A stretch of DNA of 64,000 nt. It comes from Prostheceraeus crozeri (taxonomy: Eukaryota > Platyhelminthes > Polycladida > Euryleptidae). The notes under the pieces were generated by a model. That model was not told the origin of the DNA. It was given only the letters and a program-made list of their open reading frames with translations, and ran no database searches. How positions within the stretch are numbered: the stretch's first letter is position 1; each line of letters opens with the position of its first letter. Positions 25,201 through 37,200 of this stretch are shown in pieces. Made by a program: the position numbers and the translations under genes. The stretch covers positions 1 to 64,000 of the forward strand of contig CAJQUW010006815.1 of NCBI GenBank assembly GCA_907163375.1, given 5' to 3'.

Positions 25201-28200
25201 TTTTCTTTAAGTTTTTGTTGGGAAACGAAGTAGATAAGATGGTAATAATTTTTTATACTTTACTAATTTCGGCCTCCTCTTCGGCTATCATCATCATCAT
25301 CTTCTGATGATGGCGTAAGAGGAGGCCGAAATTAATAAAATATAAAAAATTATTACCATCTTGTCTATTTGGTTTCCCAACAAAAACTTAAAGATAATGG
25401 CGAAGGAATGTTATCAATAACAACAAGACCGAGGTTCTCATTAGCTAAAATGCTCAAAGGTCAATGAAAGATTCCTTATGTTGGTTGAAGGTGAGGTGTA
25501 GGAAGGAACTCCATCAACTACTCGACTTGCCAAAAACAGGTGCATCATAGATACGAAGATTTCTACGTGTGTGAAGCTGGCGGAAACACCCAGCGGAACT
25601 ATTATTTATCACAGCGAGATTCCATTCGAAACAACATCTGCTATATCAACTTATTCCTGATCAGATTCCACCAATTTGCAGTCGTCCTTAAGAAATTCCA
25701 GTTTACAGATAAAAGCGGTTCCGTTGTGAAGTTAGCGGAACCAGCTTCTTAGTTCCGCTGATAGGCGCAGTAAATCAGTTTTGGTTTACCACTACCTAAT
25801 CCAATTTTAGCGCTGATCACGAATATATGCTTAATTTTTCACAACAATGCGGTTAAAAGCGGTAATATCGCAACACATTCATGTACGTGTGTGAAATTAG
25901 CGGAACTGCACAACGGAACCATTTCTTATTACAGCGTGATTGGATTCGAAACAACTATTACTTATCAATTTCACCCTCCTGATCATGAATCTGGGCTCAG
26001 ATTCCACAAATAAGCAGTCGTCAGTAAGAAATTCAAGGCAAGTGATAAAGGTGGTTCCGCTAACTTCACACACGCAAGATTTGCCCCTCTACGTGGTAAT
26101 TCTAATTTCAAGTGTCTGCCTTGCCAAGGAGAACTTTCCACATCTAAGCCACAGGACATAGAGAAGTAAGTATGTAGAGATAAGGCTGAAGAGAACTTTT
26201 GCTACTAGGGAATAGATTCTGAGAAAACTGGAGGCGAGTGGGGCGGCAACTGCCAGCATACGAAGTTCCATAATAATTTCCACGATTTGTTACCAGTCTG
26301 ACGGATAATAGAAGTTATCTTCCTTTGAGATATGCGAAAGCTTAATCCTCTCAACATCAGCCCGCAAGATCTAACATGGTGGAGAAATGCCATCAAGATG
26401 GACCAATATTCGACGGCGTCCAACCATCGCAATACGGTGAAAAGAAGACGTTAAACGTGGAGTGAGTGAGTGATGCCCAGAGGTCACTTGGCAGGCATAT
26501 ACGGTATATATGAAGAATGTTGTTGCACGCTTAAAATTGCGGCAAAGCATATGCAACTCGTCGAGTTGCGGCAAAATCATTCTTCCGGTAGAAAATTGGA
26601 GCCACCAACTAAGAATGCCCATCTGTAAGTGGTCGAGGAGAGTGATCTATCTCGTGATGCCAGGTCTCTAACAAGATATTTTATCCTTGGTTTATTTTTC
26701 TTCCTTAAATGTGACTATAAGAAACAACTGGTACCATCCTCCTTGAAATGCATTAAAACCATATCATAAGGAAACATTCTGTTAACAATAACAAACTTGA
26801 GATTCGCGCCTACGATGCTCATTTTCGAGTCACAATCGGAACACCATAATTCTGCAAGCTAGTATCTCACCATTGGCTCAAATGCAAAAAAATCACATTG
26901 AGGCAAGTGCGAACTTGGTTTTCATTCCTAAATGCCACAACACTTAGACGTTGCAACAAACGACGTAATTTGTCTTTTAACTGTACGTATTAGTTGAACG
27001 GGGATATCCTTAGAAGACACATTGCATGATTCATTGTCTGCTAGGACGCATTCTTTTTGACAAGCTGACAACAATCAACTCAGGAATTTCTGCCATCAAA
27101 GCTCCTGAGACCAACTGAGCAAATATTTGCGATGAAGGCGTGTCTGATTGCGAGATTCCTTCGCAATTATCACGGGGCTTTCACATAGTTTCTTGTAACT
27201 ACCAGAAACCTACGATTGTTGCAGACAGAAATCAATCATTAATGACTGAATTCAACAGAAATATTTAACTTCTCAATGAAAGACATAACAGCATGCATAG
27301 ATCCGAGGATAAAGTACTTTTAAACGTCTGAATATTAGCCGACTTGAGATTTTTTCAGGAGTTCTTCCACCATTGAATGTATAGAAAAGCAAGATTGCAT
27401 TTACGAAATCCTTCTTAAGAAACTAATCAAAGAAAGGGACACGTGCAAAATACACTCGCACATCGACTTTGGAGGGTATACTGCCACCAATGTCAATTGA
27501 TTCGATCAACAGAATTACATTATATTGCTAGAGTACACACTTGATAGTGAGATGTAATTTATAACTGTCACACAACCATCTCAAGACCTCAGCAAAAGAA
27601 CAGAAAAGCATTTCAATGCTATGGATGAAAAGGAATAACAGCTATCAATCGCTGGTGGATTATTCTATAATTCTCGAGAGTGTCCTGTGCAATTTCTCCC
27701 TCCCAACAGCTTCCCCCATCAAGGTTGTCTCTGATATAAAACGTTTGATAAGATTTTTTGCAAAGCAGGTAGATTAAATGTTCATCCATTTTTAAACTGA
27801 AATTCAAAAAGCATTTTTTCGTCTGTTGTGTATAGATCCTACGATTTCGCAACTTCCAACCAAGTCTGAATGAATACTATGTGGAACCAATTTCTTGGAA
27901 TTACTAGAGATTCCCTATATTACTAGTGCATATGGTTAGTTGTATTTGTTGTTTCTTTCCATTGGTCACCTGAGGGCGGGGCTTACACAGAACCTGAGTG
28001 TGATGAGTCATGACATCATCGGTACTCAACGGTACAGGAAGCTCTATAAGCTACCAAATCTGATTCTAACTCAGAATGATGATGATATAAAATTGAATGC
28101 ATTGATTAGAGTGTAAGGTTCAGCATACTACTAGCATGCCCTCGTTTTTTTGCTCAATGGACGATTATGCAGTGCACTTAGTCATTTTTTCCCAATTTTC

Positions 28201-31200
28201 TTGATATCAGAGGTGCGGTGTTTATTAAAAAGTTGACTTCTCAGCTGCGGCGCTTATTAGAGGGTGCTTGCTGTCTCATTTCCAGTATTAGTAAATTCAT
28301 CATTTCAATTCTAGGTGTTCTAGCTTACGTATCAGTATCACGCATGTATACTGTAATAGTTAATTTTATAACTAAAATATCAAAATTATTTTGTAGCAGC
28401 ATTATTACCAAAATGATTATCGAAATAACTAATTAAAAAGCCAGAAGCTGCAGGTTTTGCTATTTAATATCGATATTTTGGCTTCACAGCCTGCGTCAGG
28501 GATAGTAGTAGTAGTATGCGTTTATTCATATGAAATGGAAATCATGGAAATCTGCAGATACACAGATGAAAAATACAGAGCTTTTACAGTATACAGAAGA
28601 CATGCACAGTAGCTGTAGGAAATACATTAGTGAGCATATTTCTGCTAGGTTGTGCAAAATAGAACATCTGGGAATAAATGACAATTGGCGTTGTTGGGTT
28701 CTTGAAAAGGGGACAGAGAAATGTCGGGGAATGTCGGGATCTTGAAAGTTTGGGGGGCATGATTTTATGTAATAAATTTTCAGGATACAAAAGGGAGACA
28801 AAAGCAATGAAGACATGGAAATATAAAATTCAAAAGGCAATGTATTCAGTCATAGAAATATCAAAGAAATATAAAATCCCGAGGCTCTTCATTTTTTCTC
28901 ATCGAAACTCAAGAGACAAAAGTGAAGAGCTTCGGTATTCTATATTTCTTTGATATTTCTATGACTGAAAACATTGCCTTTTGAATTTCATATTTCCATA
29001 TCTTCCTAGCTTTTTTCTCCCTTTTCTATCCCTGACGCAGACTGTGAAGACGAAATATTGGAAATTATTAAAATTATTAAAAATCGTCTTCATTAATTTG
29101 TTGAACAAGTCTGTATTTGAAAGCCGTCATGTTACTGTGATCTTATGGACTTCATATTTACTCTATCCATGTGTTGTTATCTATGAGCTGTCGATTGTTT
29201 ATATGTATCATAGTTTTTTGCATCATATTTGTTTATATCGTAAAGAACTTAAGTTGTCGAAGGACACAGATTCGTTACGTGAAATACATGGCGATAATAG
29301 ACTTGTGATCGTTAAAGACGTTGTGTTTTTATTTGACTGCTTCCACCGTGAAATTGAGGAATAGAATAATACAAGCTATCACGGCGTTATGACTACGTCA
29401 CCTGCAAAATCTACGTCGTCTGATTCTAATGGTGCTGAACTTCGGCTCATTCCTGAGTTTGATGGGAATGGAGATCAATCGGTCGTGGAGTGGCTTGAAA
29501 AGTTGGAGTTAGTTTGTGACCTGCGCGGAGTAACAAAAATTGAAAACATTATTCCTCTCAGATTGACAGGTGGGCGTTTGCCGTGTACCAGCAATTATCT
29601 TCTGTCGAGAAGAAAGATGTGAACGTTCTGAAAGATGCTCTTATTACTTCCTTTGGACCAGATCGTTTCTCGGCATATGAAAAATTTATTTCCCGACGCC
29701 TTCAGCCTGGGGAATCTGTTGATGTTCTCCTGGCTGATCTTCGAAAGTTGGCGGTATCTTTTGGTGGTATGCCGGAAAAGTCGCTTTCCTGTGCTTTCGT
29801 CGCTGCTCTGCCTGAAAACGTTCGTCAACTACTTCGGGCTGGTTCCAGAATGGATTCTCTGACTCTCAGTCAACTTCTTGCTCGTGCTCGGGCCATATTG
29901 GTGGATGATTCTGTGATTTCCTGTGCAGCAACAGTTCGACCGACACGTGGAGACCGTTCAATGGGTGGTGATTATTCGCGAAAGATGACATCAGCGAGAT
30001 GCAGACGATGTTGTGGACCCCATATGATTAAAGACTGTAAGTGTCCTATCATTTGTTGGAATTGCGGTGGCCAAGGTCATAAATCTACTGAATGTCCACT
30101 GAACCAGGGAAAAGCCCTGGGGGGAACTTGTGCGCCAGCAGCTTCCCCTCCACCGCAGTGATGGCGCTTCCTTCAATAAATGTTATTGTTAATGGACGTA
30201 AAGTACGAGCTTTAGTTGACTCTTGCTGTTCCAGGTCAATGATTTCTAAAAATGTGTGTAAACCTGTTTGTAATTCTTACTGTACAAGGGTGTATAACTT
30301 TGAAGGCGATAGTGCCGAATGTGCTGGTGCAATTTTTGTTAACATGGTTTTCGAGAATGTGAAAGATTTGAAAGTTGAATGTCTTGTAATGAACCACCTT
30401 ATTGCGGATGCAATTATCGGTATGGATGTGATTGATCGCTTGGGTGGAGCTTACGTTTATGGTAATAGTGCTTCCTTTGGGTGTTTGAGTAGATCGGTGA
30501 TCAGCGATACAGCTAAGTGCGCTAATATGCCTATTGATGATAACTTTAGTTTAGCCTCTGTGAATGATAGTGATGGTAAAGGTAGTGCAAGGTGCGCTGG
30601 CCGAGATGAGGTTGATGAGAGTGATTTTCGTGCGATTTTTGATAGAGATAAGAAAGAATGGGTTATTGAGTGGAAATGGTTCAATGGGCGTGAACCGATT
30701 GGATTGAAGAATACAGTTGCAGAATATCGTGTGCCGGACGATGTGAGACCTGACTACGAAGCTGAAATCCAACGGTGGATTAATGAAGGTTGGTTGGTAA
30801 TCTATGATGATGTGACACTCGGTAGCCCGAAAGGACTTATACCACTTTTAGCAGTAGTTCAAAAGAACAAGGAGAAAACCAGACCAGTTCTAGATTTTCG
30901 GGAACTTAATTCCATGATTGATGTCCACACTGCCAATGCGGATGTGTGTTCTGATAAATTGCGTGAATGGCGGCGGCAGGGGACTAATACTTCTCTTTTA
31001 GACTTGAGCTCTGCCTATATGCAGATTGGAGTGCGGCCTTCACTTTGGCCTTTTCAGACAGTTATTTTTGAAGGTCGAAGGTATTGTCTTACCGGCTTGG
31101 TTTCGGGTTAAATGTGGCTCCCCTGATAATGAAGGCGATTCTTGCATATGTACTGGGCCAGGACGACCTTGTTAAGTCAGGTACTTCGCCGTATGTTGAT

Positions 31201-34200
31201 GATATTTACGTAAACGAGGACGTGGTAAAAGTTCAATACGTTCGGGATCATTTGGCTCGCTTCGGATTGGTGTGTAAACAAGAAGAACGAGTGGCTGATG
31301 GTGCGCGAGTGTTAGGGCTAAGGGTGTGGAGAAAGCCGGCAGGCATATCGAATCAGTTGCACTGGGCACGCGCTAATCAGGTCCCTACTGTGCCAGAAAT
31401 TCTAACAAGGAGGACTGTGTTTTCGTTCTGTGGAAAGATGGTAAGTCACCTTCCTGTTTGCGGTTGGCTTCGCCCCGCTGTGGCTTTTCTCAAGAGACGT
31501 ACGAATTCTCTTTCGGAGGGTTGGGATGATGAAATCAGTGATAAGGTTTTGCAAACCGTCATAGATGAGATAAGAAAGCGAGTTTGTGATAGTGACCCTT
31601 GTGGAGGTCAGTGGAATGTCGATGGCGATGAGGCAACACTTTGGGTGGACGCGAGTTCCTTAGCGATAGGCGCGGTTCTGCAGGTTCACGGTTACACTGT
31701 TGAGGATGCGTGTTGGCTTCGCTCTCAACAGGAACGAGACGGTCACATAAACATGGCAGAGTTAGATGCGGTTTTGAAGGGGATGAACATCGCGCTGTCG
31801 TGGAACATGAAAACGATTCATCTGAAAACCGATTCGCTTACGGTATATCACTGGATTTCGGATGCTCTAACGGGTAGGGCGCGAATTAAAACAAAAGCTG
31901 CAAGTGAGATGTTGATTCGCCGTCGTGTTGGCGTATTCCAATCTTTGGTAGATGAGTGCAGCCTGAGCGTGGATATCCAACTTGTGTCATCTTCAGAAAA
32001 TTTGTCGGATGGATTGACACGCGTCCCTAGCAGATGGCTGAAAATGAGCATTGACAACGAAAGAGGCCAGATAAAGCATGCGTGTATTAGTGCTGTTACA
32101 CCTGAACCTCCTATTCTTGATATTCACAAGGAAACTGGACACCAAGGCGTTTTAAGAACGTTGTACTTCTCTCGCATTAAATATCCACACGTAACCCGCA
32201 GCCAAGTGGAGAAGGTCGTCAGGAAGTGTCAGGATTGTCAGTCGATCGATCCAGCGGCAGTGAGGTGGGAGAAAGGCCGGTTAAGCGTTGAGGGTGTTTG
32301 GAACAGAATCGCGATGGATATTACTCACTACAACGGCCGTCATTATCTCACACTGATTGATTGTGGAGATTCTAGATTTGCGATTTGGAGGGAACTGCGG
32401 ATGCAGACTAGTGTTGAGGTATGTAAGGTACTGCAGTCGCTCTTTCTAGAGCGTGGAGCTCCTCGTGAGATACTCACAGATAATGACACTGCGTTTCGCA
32501 GCAGAAATGTGACAGAACTTATGGAGAATTGGAAAGTTCGTATGCGTTTCAGATGTGCATACGTGCCATCTGGTAATGGTATTGCCGAAAGGTCACACCG
32601 TCAAATTAAACGTATAGCAGCGCGAACAGGATGCTCGATTGGTGAGGCTGTTTATTGGCACAACATTTCACCGAAAGATGATAAGACCGCTGAGTCCGCT
32701 CCTGCTAATCGTCTGTATCAGTACGAAGTCCGAATTTTGGGTATTGATGACTATTGCGAGGATAACGAAAGTCCTGGTGGAAATAATTATCAAATTGGGG
32801 ACACGGTGTGGGTCAAGCCAGATGGAGTCCGATGCGACACGAGGTATAAACGTGGAACTGTGACTAAAATTATTTCTGGGCAAGCAGTCGAAGTGGACGG
32901 TTTTCCCCGGCACGTCAGGGACATCCGCATGACAAGTATTGATTCCGAGGACGCTGATATTCCGATTATAGATTCCACAGACAATTATGATCGTTGGCCT
33001 ATTTTTTCATCTGTTGAATCTAATTACAGTTATAATGAGGCTGACGTTGACGATGTTGAAAATGTCACAGATACCGGTACTGATTTACGGCGCGGTACAA
33101 GAGTAAGAGCAGCTCCAGATCGGTATGGTGTTGAACTGTGGCCCGACTGATATTGTCTTGATTGTATGCTTCTTTGATGCTTTTTGTATGAAATTTCGTG
33201 TGTATGTAGTCGATGATCCTTGAGGATCAGAGGGGAGTGTGATCTTATGGACTTCATATTTACTCTATCCATGTGTTGTTATCTATGAGCTGTCGATTGT
33301 TTATATGTATCATAGTTTTTTGCATCATATTTGTTTATATCGTAAAGAACTTAAGTTGTCGAAGGACACAGATTCGTTACGTGAAATACATGGCGATAAT
33401 AGACTTGTGATCGTTAAAGACGTTGTGTTTTTATTTGACTGCTTCCACCGTGAAATTGAGGAATAGAATAATACAGTTACATTCCTTGAGTATGTTACTG
33501 ACTGTACCTAACGATACTCAAAATCTTTGTGCGGCATGTCGTTGAGAAGTACACAATCCATCACCCATCGCACCTACAATCGCATTTTTCGCAGCATCGT
33601 TGATATTGTGTTCATTTTTATCACTACCACGTCGTTTTGGAATCACTGAAAGGGTTTCAAGAAACCATTTCTTCCAATCTCTAATTGTTCTAACCGGAGG
33701 TGCTTCTTTATTATACACCTCTGTATAACGTCGACGTGCTTGCTCACAGTTGTCGTAAGATATAGCATACGAAACAATCCTGGCATTCTCTTCATTACTG
33801 TATCCTGGATAATTCATTATAATTTTATTTTCATACAGTACACCATTAAACCAAGGAATTAAATGAAACAAGATTGATAACGATATATGAATGAATATAA
33901 ATGAAATTTGAATTTAAATGCATAGACATAGACATAGATATTTATAACAATCACAATTATTTTTATTTTGAATTAGTGGCCTGGATAACCTGAAATTTTG
34001 ATATAGTATTAGCGGCGGGAATAGCGTGAACACCCTGTAGACAGTGTTGAAATTCACACTACAATGATTCACCTGAGACCTTTCTGCTGCTCCATGTTCA
34101 GACGGCCAGTTTTGGAGACAAAAACACTCTTGTGATCGTTGATGTGTTGAGAATCTTCAATTCTTTGTATATCATAGCGACCAGCTCCAACTGGGTTGAA

Positions 34201-37200
34201 GTTTTTAGTAAAGAACGCCAAAGCTTGCTTATCTTGCCGTGTTGCTGAGGACAAGAAACCTGGTTGATTGACTCCTGCAGATGTGCGCGCATGGGTAGGA
34301 TTTGAGGGATCGTACGTTCCCGGTCCGACTTGATGCTACAAAAGAAGTAGATGTACGACAGTGTGAGCTGAAAATTGACTTTAATTGAACGAATGCGCAG
34401 TAATTGAAAAAAAATTTAGCTATTAACTGTATTCGTGATGTCATCGTTCGATACTTGGTTAACTAGAGATAAAGTGTGATCGTCATGTACAATAACAGGC
34501 AAAGCATGAGCAGCCGACCTGACTACATGAGCCGCTTATTGTGATCCGCGACAGTACTCTAAATCAATGAGAATAAACCTATGGTATGTGACATTCATTG
34601 AATGATAGAGAACCCAAGCAAAAACGATGTGTTTCTTGATAATCGTCTATAACATTGAGAACCTTTTGTCCCTGCTGGAACAGGTCATGATCAAATGTGA
34701 TCATTCTTGATTCCGTCAAATGCTTTGATATTCTATTTTATATTATGGGAGGAACATCTAGTATCTAATTAGAGGAAGGACCGATCTAACTGCCAATTGA
34801 TTTGTGGCATGTCCGATGTAACGAACAGAGTTACTAATGATGAGGAAAAAGACGGGTTATTATGGGCTACCTCCACATCCCGATGTTTTCAAATGTGTCT
34901 AAAATCCATAAAAATTGAAAATAAATCAGTCGTTACAAAGCTTCAGATGTAGTGGGTACTTGAAGATGCTTCTAATGCCTCTAAATTTGTACCTTGAAAT
35001 AAAGAACTTAATCTATCAAAATATTTACAAGACAGGGCACTTGTTTCATTCTTCATCTTTTTGTTAGATAGAAGTTTCGCCTATTTCCTGAAAAATTGTA
35101 TAAGGGTATAAGGCTGGGTAGTGAGTAGGCACAAGCTTTTATAAAATAGGTTGTTGACAGCTTGTTGAAGACGTGATTTCATTGTCAAGCTGTCCCTCAG
35201 TACAGTTTATAGGCTTCCGCATTAGCCAAGAAGAGGGGTGCGGTTCGAACATGTACACAATCTATCTGATGTGGACGCCGATTAACACCGATTACCGGGG
35301 CACATATCTGTGTCGACTGTTCCGCCTATCCCGTTGAGTATCCTGATCCGGTCCCATCGTGTATCAAATGGACTACCCGGGTCCGAACCGTCTAAATTTT
35401 CAGGAATGATTGATCCTTGGTTTGCATTATCAAGAGGTCTGAAAATCTAGTTGTGATTCATAACTACCACTCGTATAACACAGGATAATATACATGTATT
35501 CCGGAAATTATTAGCACTATTGAAATAGATACCAGATCAATATACTCGTATTTCATTATAGTATAAACTAATTGTGAATGCAGAACATGAAAGTATCTCT
35601 TTACAAGTTAATGGAGGGCAGCATAAATAGGATTATAATTTAAATGATAATCTGAGATCGAAGCTTTCGATAGAATTTTCAGATGCATAAAATTTGTCCA
35701 TGAGTACCTCGCTTGATATGCTGATAAGACATGAAGCAGATCTCTCTTCTTAAAGATAAGAAAATTTTAACAGATTGTAAAACATTTCTGTTCATAAGAA
35801 ATTTAAGTGACATTCCAGATGCCACTTTCCATCCCCGAAAGAGGAAGTGAATTTAAGAGAAATTATCGTAATTTTTCATGTTTTCTCTGCGGACGTTCTC
35901 TGTTGCAAAATATGTTGCTTTATTGTCAGGCCATGCGAAAGCAACATAACTGCCATCAATGTAAGTGGATTACTCGTTTTATCATCACTACTGGTGCGTT
36001 TAATTTCAACACGTTCTAATTACAATAATAGCCGTTATTTTTGATGAAGTAAAGGAAGGAGAGGAGAAAAAAACTGCTGTTGGAAAGAAACAGACAAAGC
36101 ATGCTAAAATAGAATTATTCTATGTCAATATTAATGGATTAAATGAGGATTTTTTACATGATATTCAGGAAGCTAATATCATATGTCTAACAGAAACACA
36201 TTTGACTCGTACCCAAGCTCAACCGGTGCTTGAAAATTGCTACGGTCTTCATACAATAGCCAATAGAAACATCAGTCACGGGAGAAATATAAAAGGTGTC
36301 TCGATATATATAAAAGAAACTGATGATATTTCAATGCTAGATATTGAAAGTTTGATTAAAGAAAGAGAAAATCTCCAAATACTCAAATTAAAAAGTACTC
36401 ATTGGAATAATTTAGAACATATATTCCTGATCGTTTGTTATGTAGATAACCGAGATTCAAAATACAAAGACAGAAAAATATATGAAAATATTAAGCAATA
36501 CATGATCCAATTTAGAATGGAAAACAGAATAATGATCGGGGATTTCAATGGTCGTATGTCACTTGTACTATGTCACTTTCAAACTATGTCACTTGTACAC
36601 TTCCTGAAAGAAAGTCAGATGACGTTTTGATAAATCCGATGGGCCGAAATTTAATTAACTTTTGTAATGAAACTTCTTTGATAATTGCAAATGGTAGGCT
36701 AGAAAATAATTCTGAGGGTAGATGCACTTATTATAGAACTCAAAATGACGAGATACGTAAATCAGTAATTGACTTCCTTCTTATATCGGAATCAATGGTA
36801 AATAATCTTAATTCCTTTCAAATAATGGAACCGGTTCCATATACGGATCACTCTCCAATGATAATAGAATTAAAAATAAAATTTATATCAGAATTTGAGG
36901 AACAAAATCATCAAACTGATCAGGATTGCCATCATACCAAAGTAATCAAACCTCATAAATGGAAAAGCGATATGAAAAATAGCTTTAACCATAAAAAGTT
37001 TATTGAAAGATGTAAAGGTCTAAACAAAAACATTTTGAAAAATGATCTATCGGTTGAAAATATCTATAATGAACTAAGCAAAATTAATTCGATTTGCATA
37101 AAAAATATCAAAAAGCCAATTCGAGAAGTTGTTCTTTCAAGTGAAACACGAAAATTTAGAAAATGTTATAGGAAGAATGTTTCTCAATGGAAAGAATTCC

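Larger units (their letters stand above)
29136..33475 (+). mobile_element. Young LTR retrotransposon, Ty3/gypsy type
   Basis: This is a 4340-bp element with 238-bp LTRs at 29136-29373 and 33238-33475. The LTRs are identical as far as I can compare, begin TG, end CA, and are flanked by the 5-bp duplication GTTAC. A purine-rich tract with GAGGGGAG precedes the right LTR. The plus strand carries gag with a zinc knuckle, then protease, reverse transcriptase, RNase H and integrase in that order. That order places it in the Ty3/gypsy group; the lineage within it is not resolved. Identical LTRs imply a very recent insertion. The copy looks nearly whole, with only about two or three breaks in its coding region besides the gag-pol frame change the family is known to use. 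It is inserted in an older transposase fragment within the host gene's last intron. Confidence 0.95.
19206..34072. other. Last intron of the CIMAP2/LEXM-like gene (14.9 kb, inferred)
   Basis: This interval is bounded by a consensus donor at 34072 and a consensus acceptor at 19206. It is packed with mobile DNA: a Tc1 fossil, a BEL/Pao fossil, two palindromic elements, a composite MITE cluster, a transposase fragment and a young LTR element. It has the highest density of identifiable mobile sequence in the window. The stretch 26.1-28.4 kb holds nothing I can name. Confidence 0.6.

Noticed and set aside
35240-35400. Stretch with CGGTTCGAAC and GGTCCGAACC words as a possible tRNA or SINE
   Set aside because: No A box at the right distance and no acceptor pairing.
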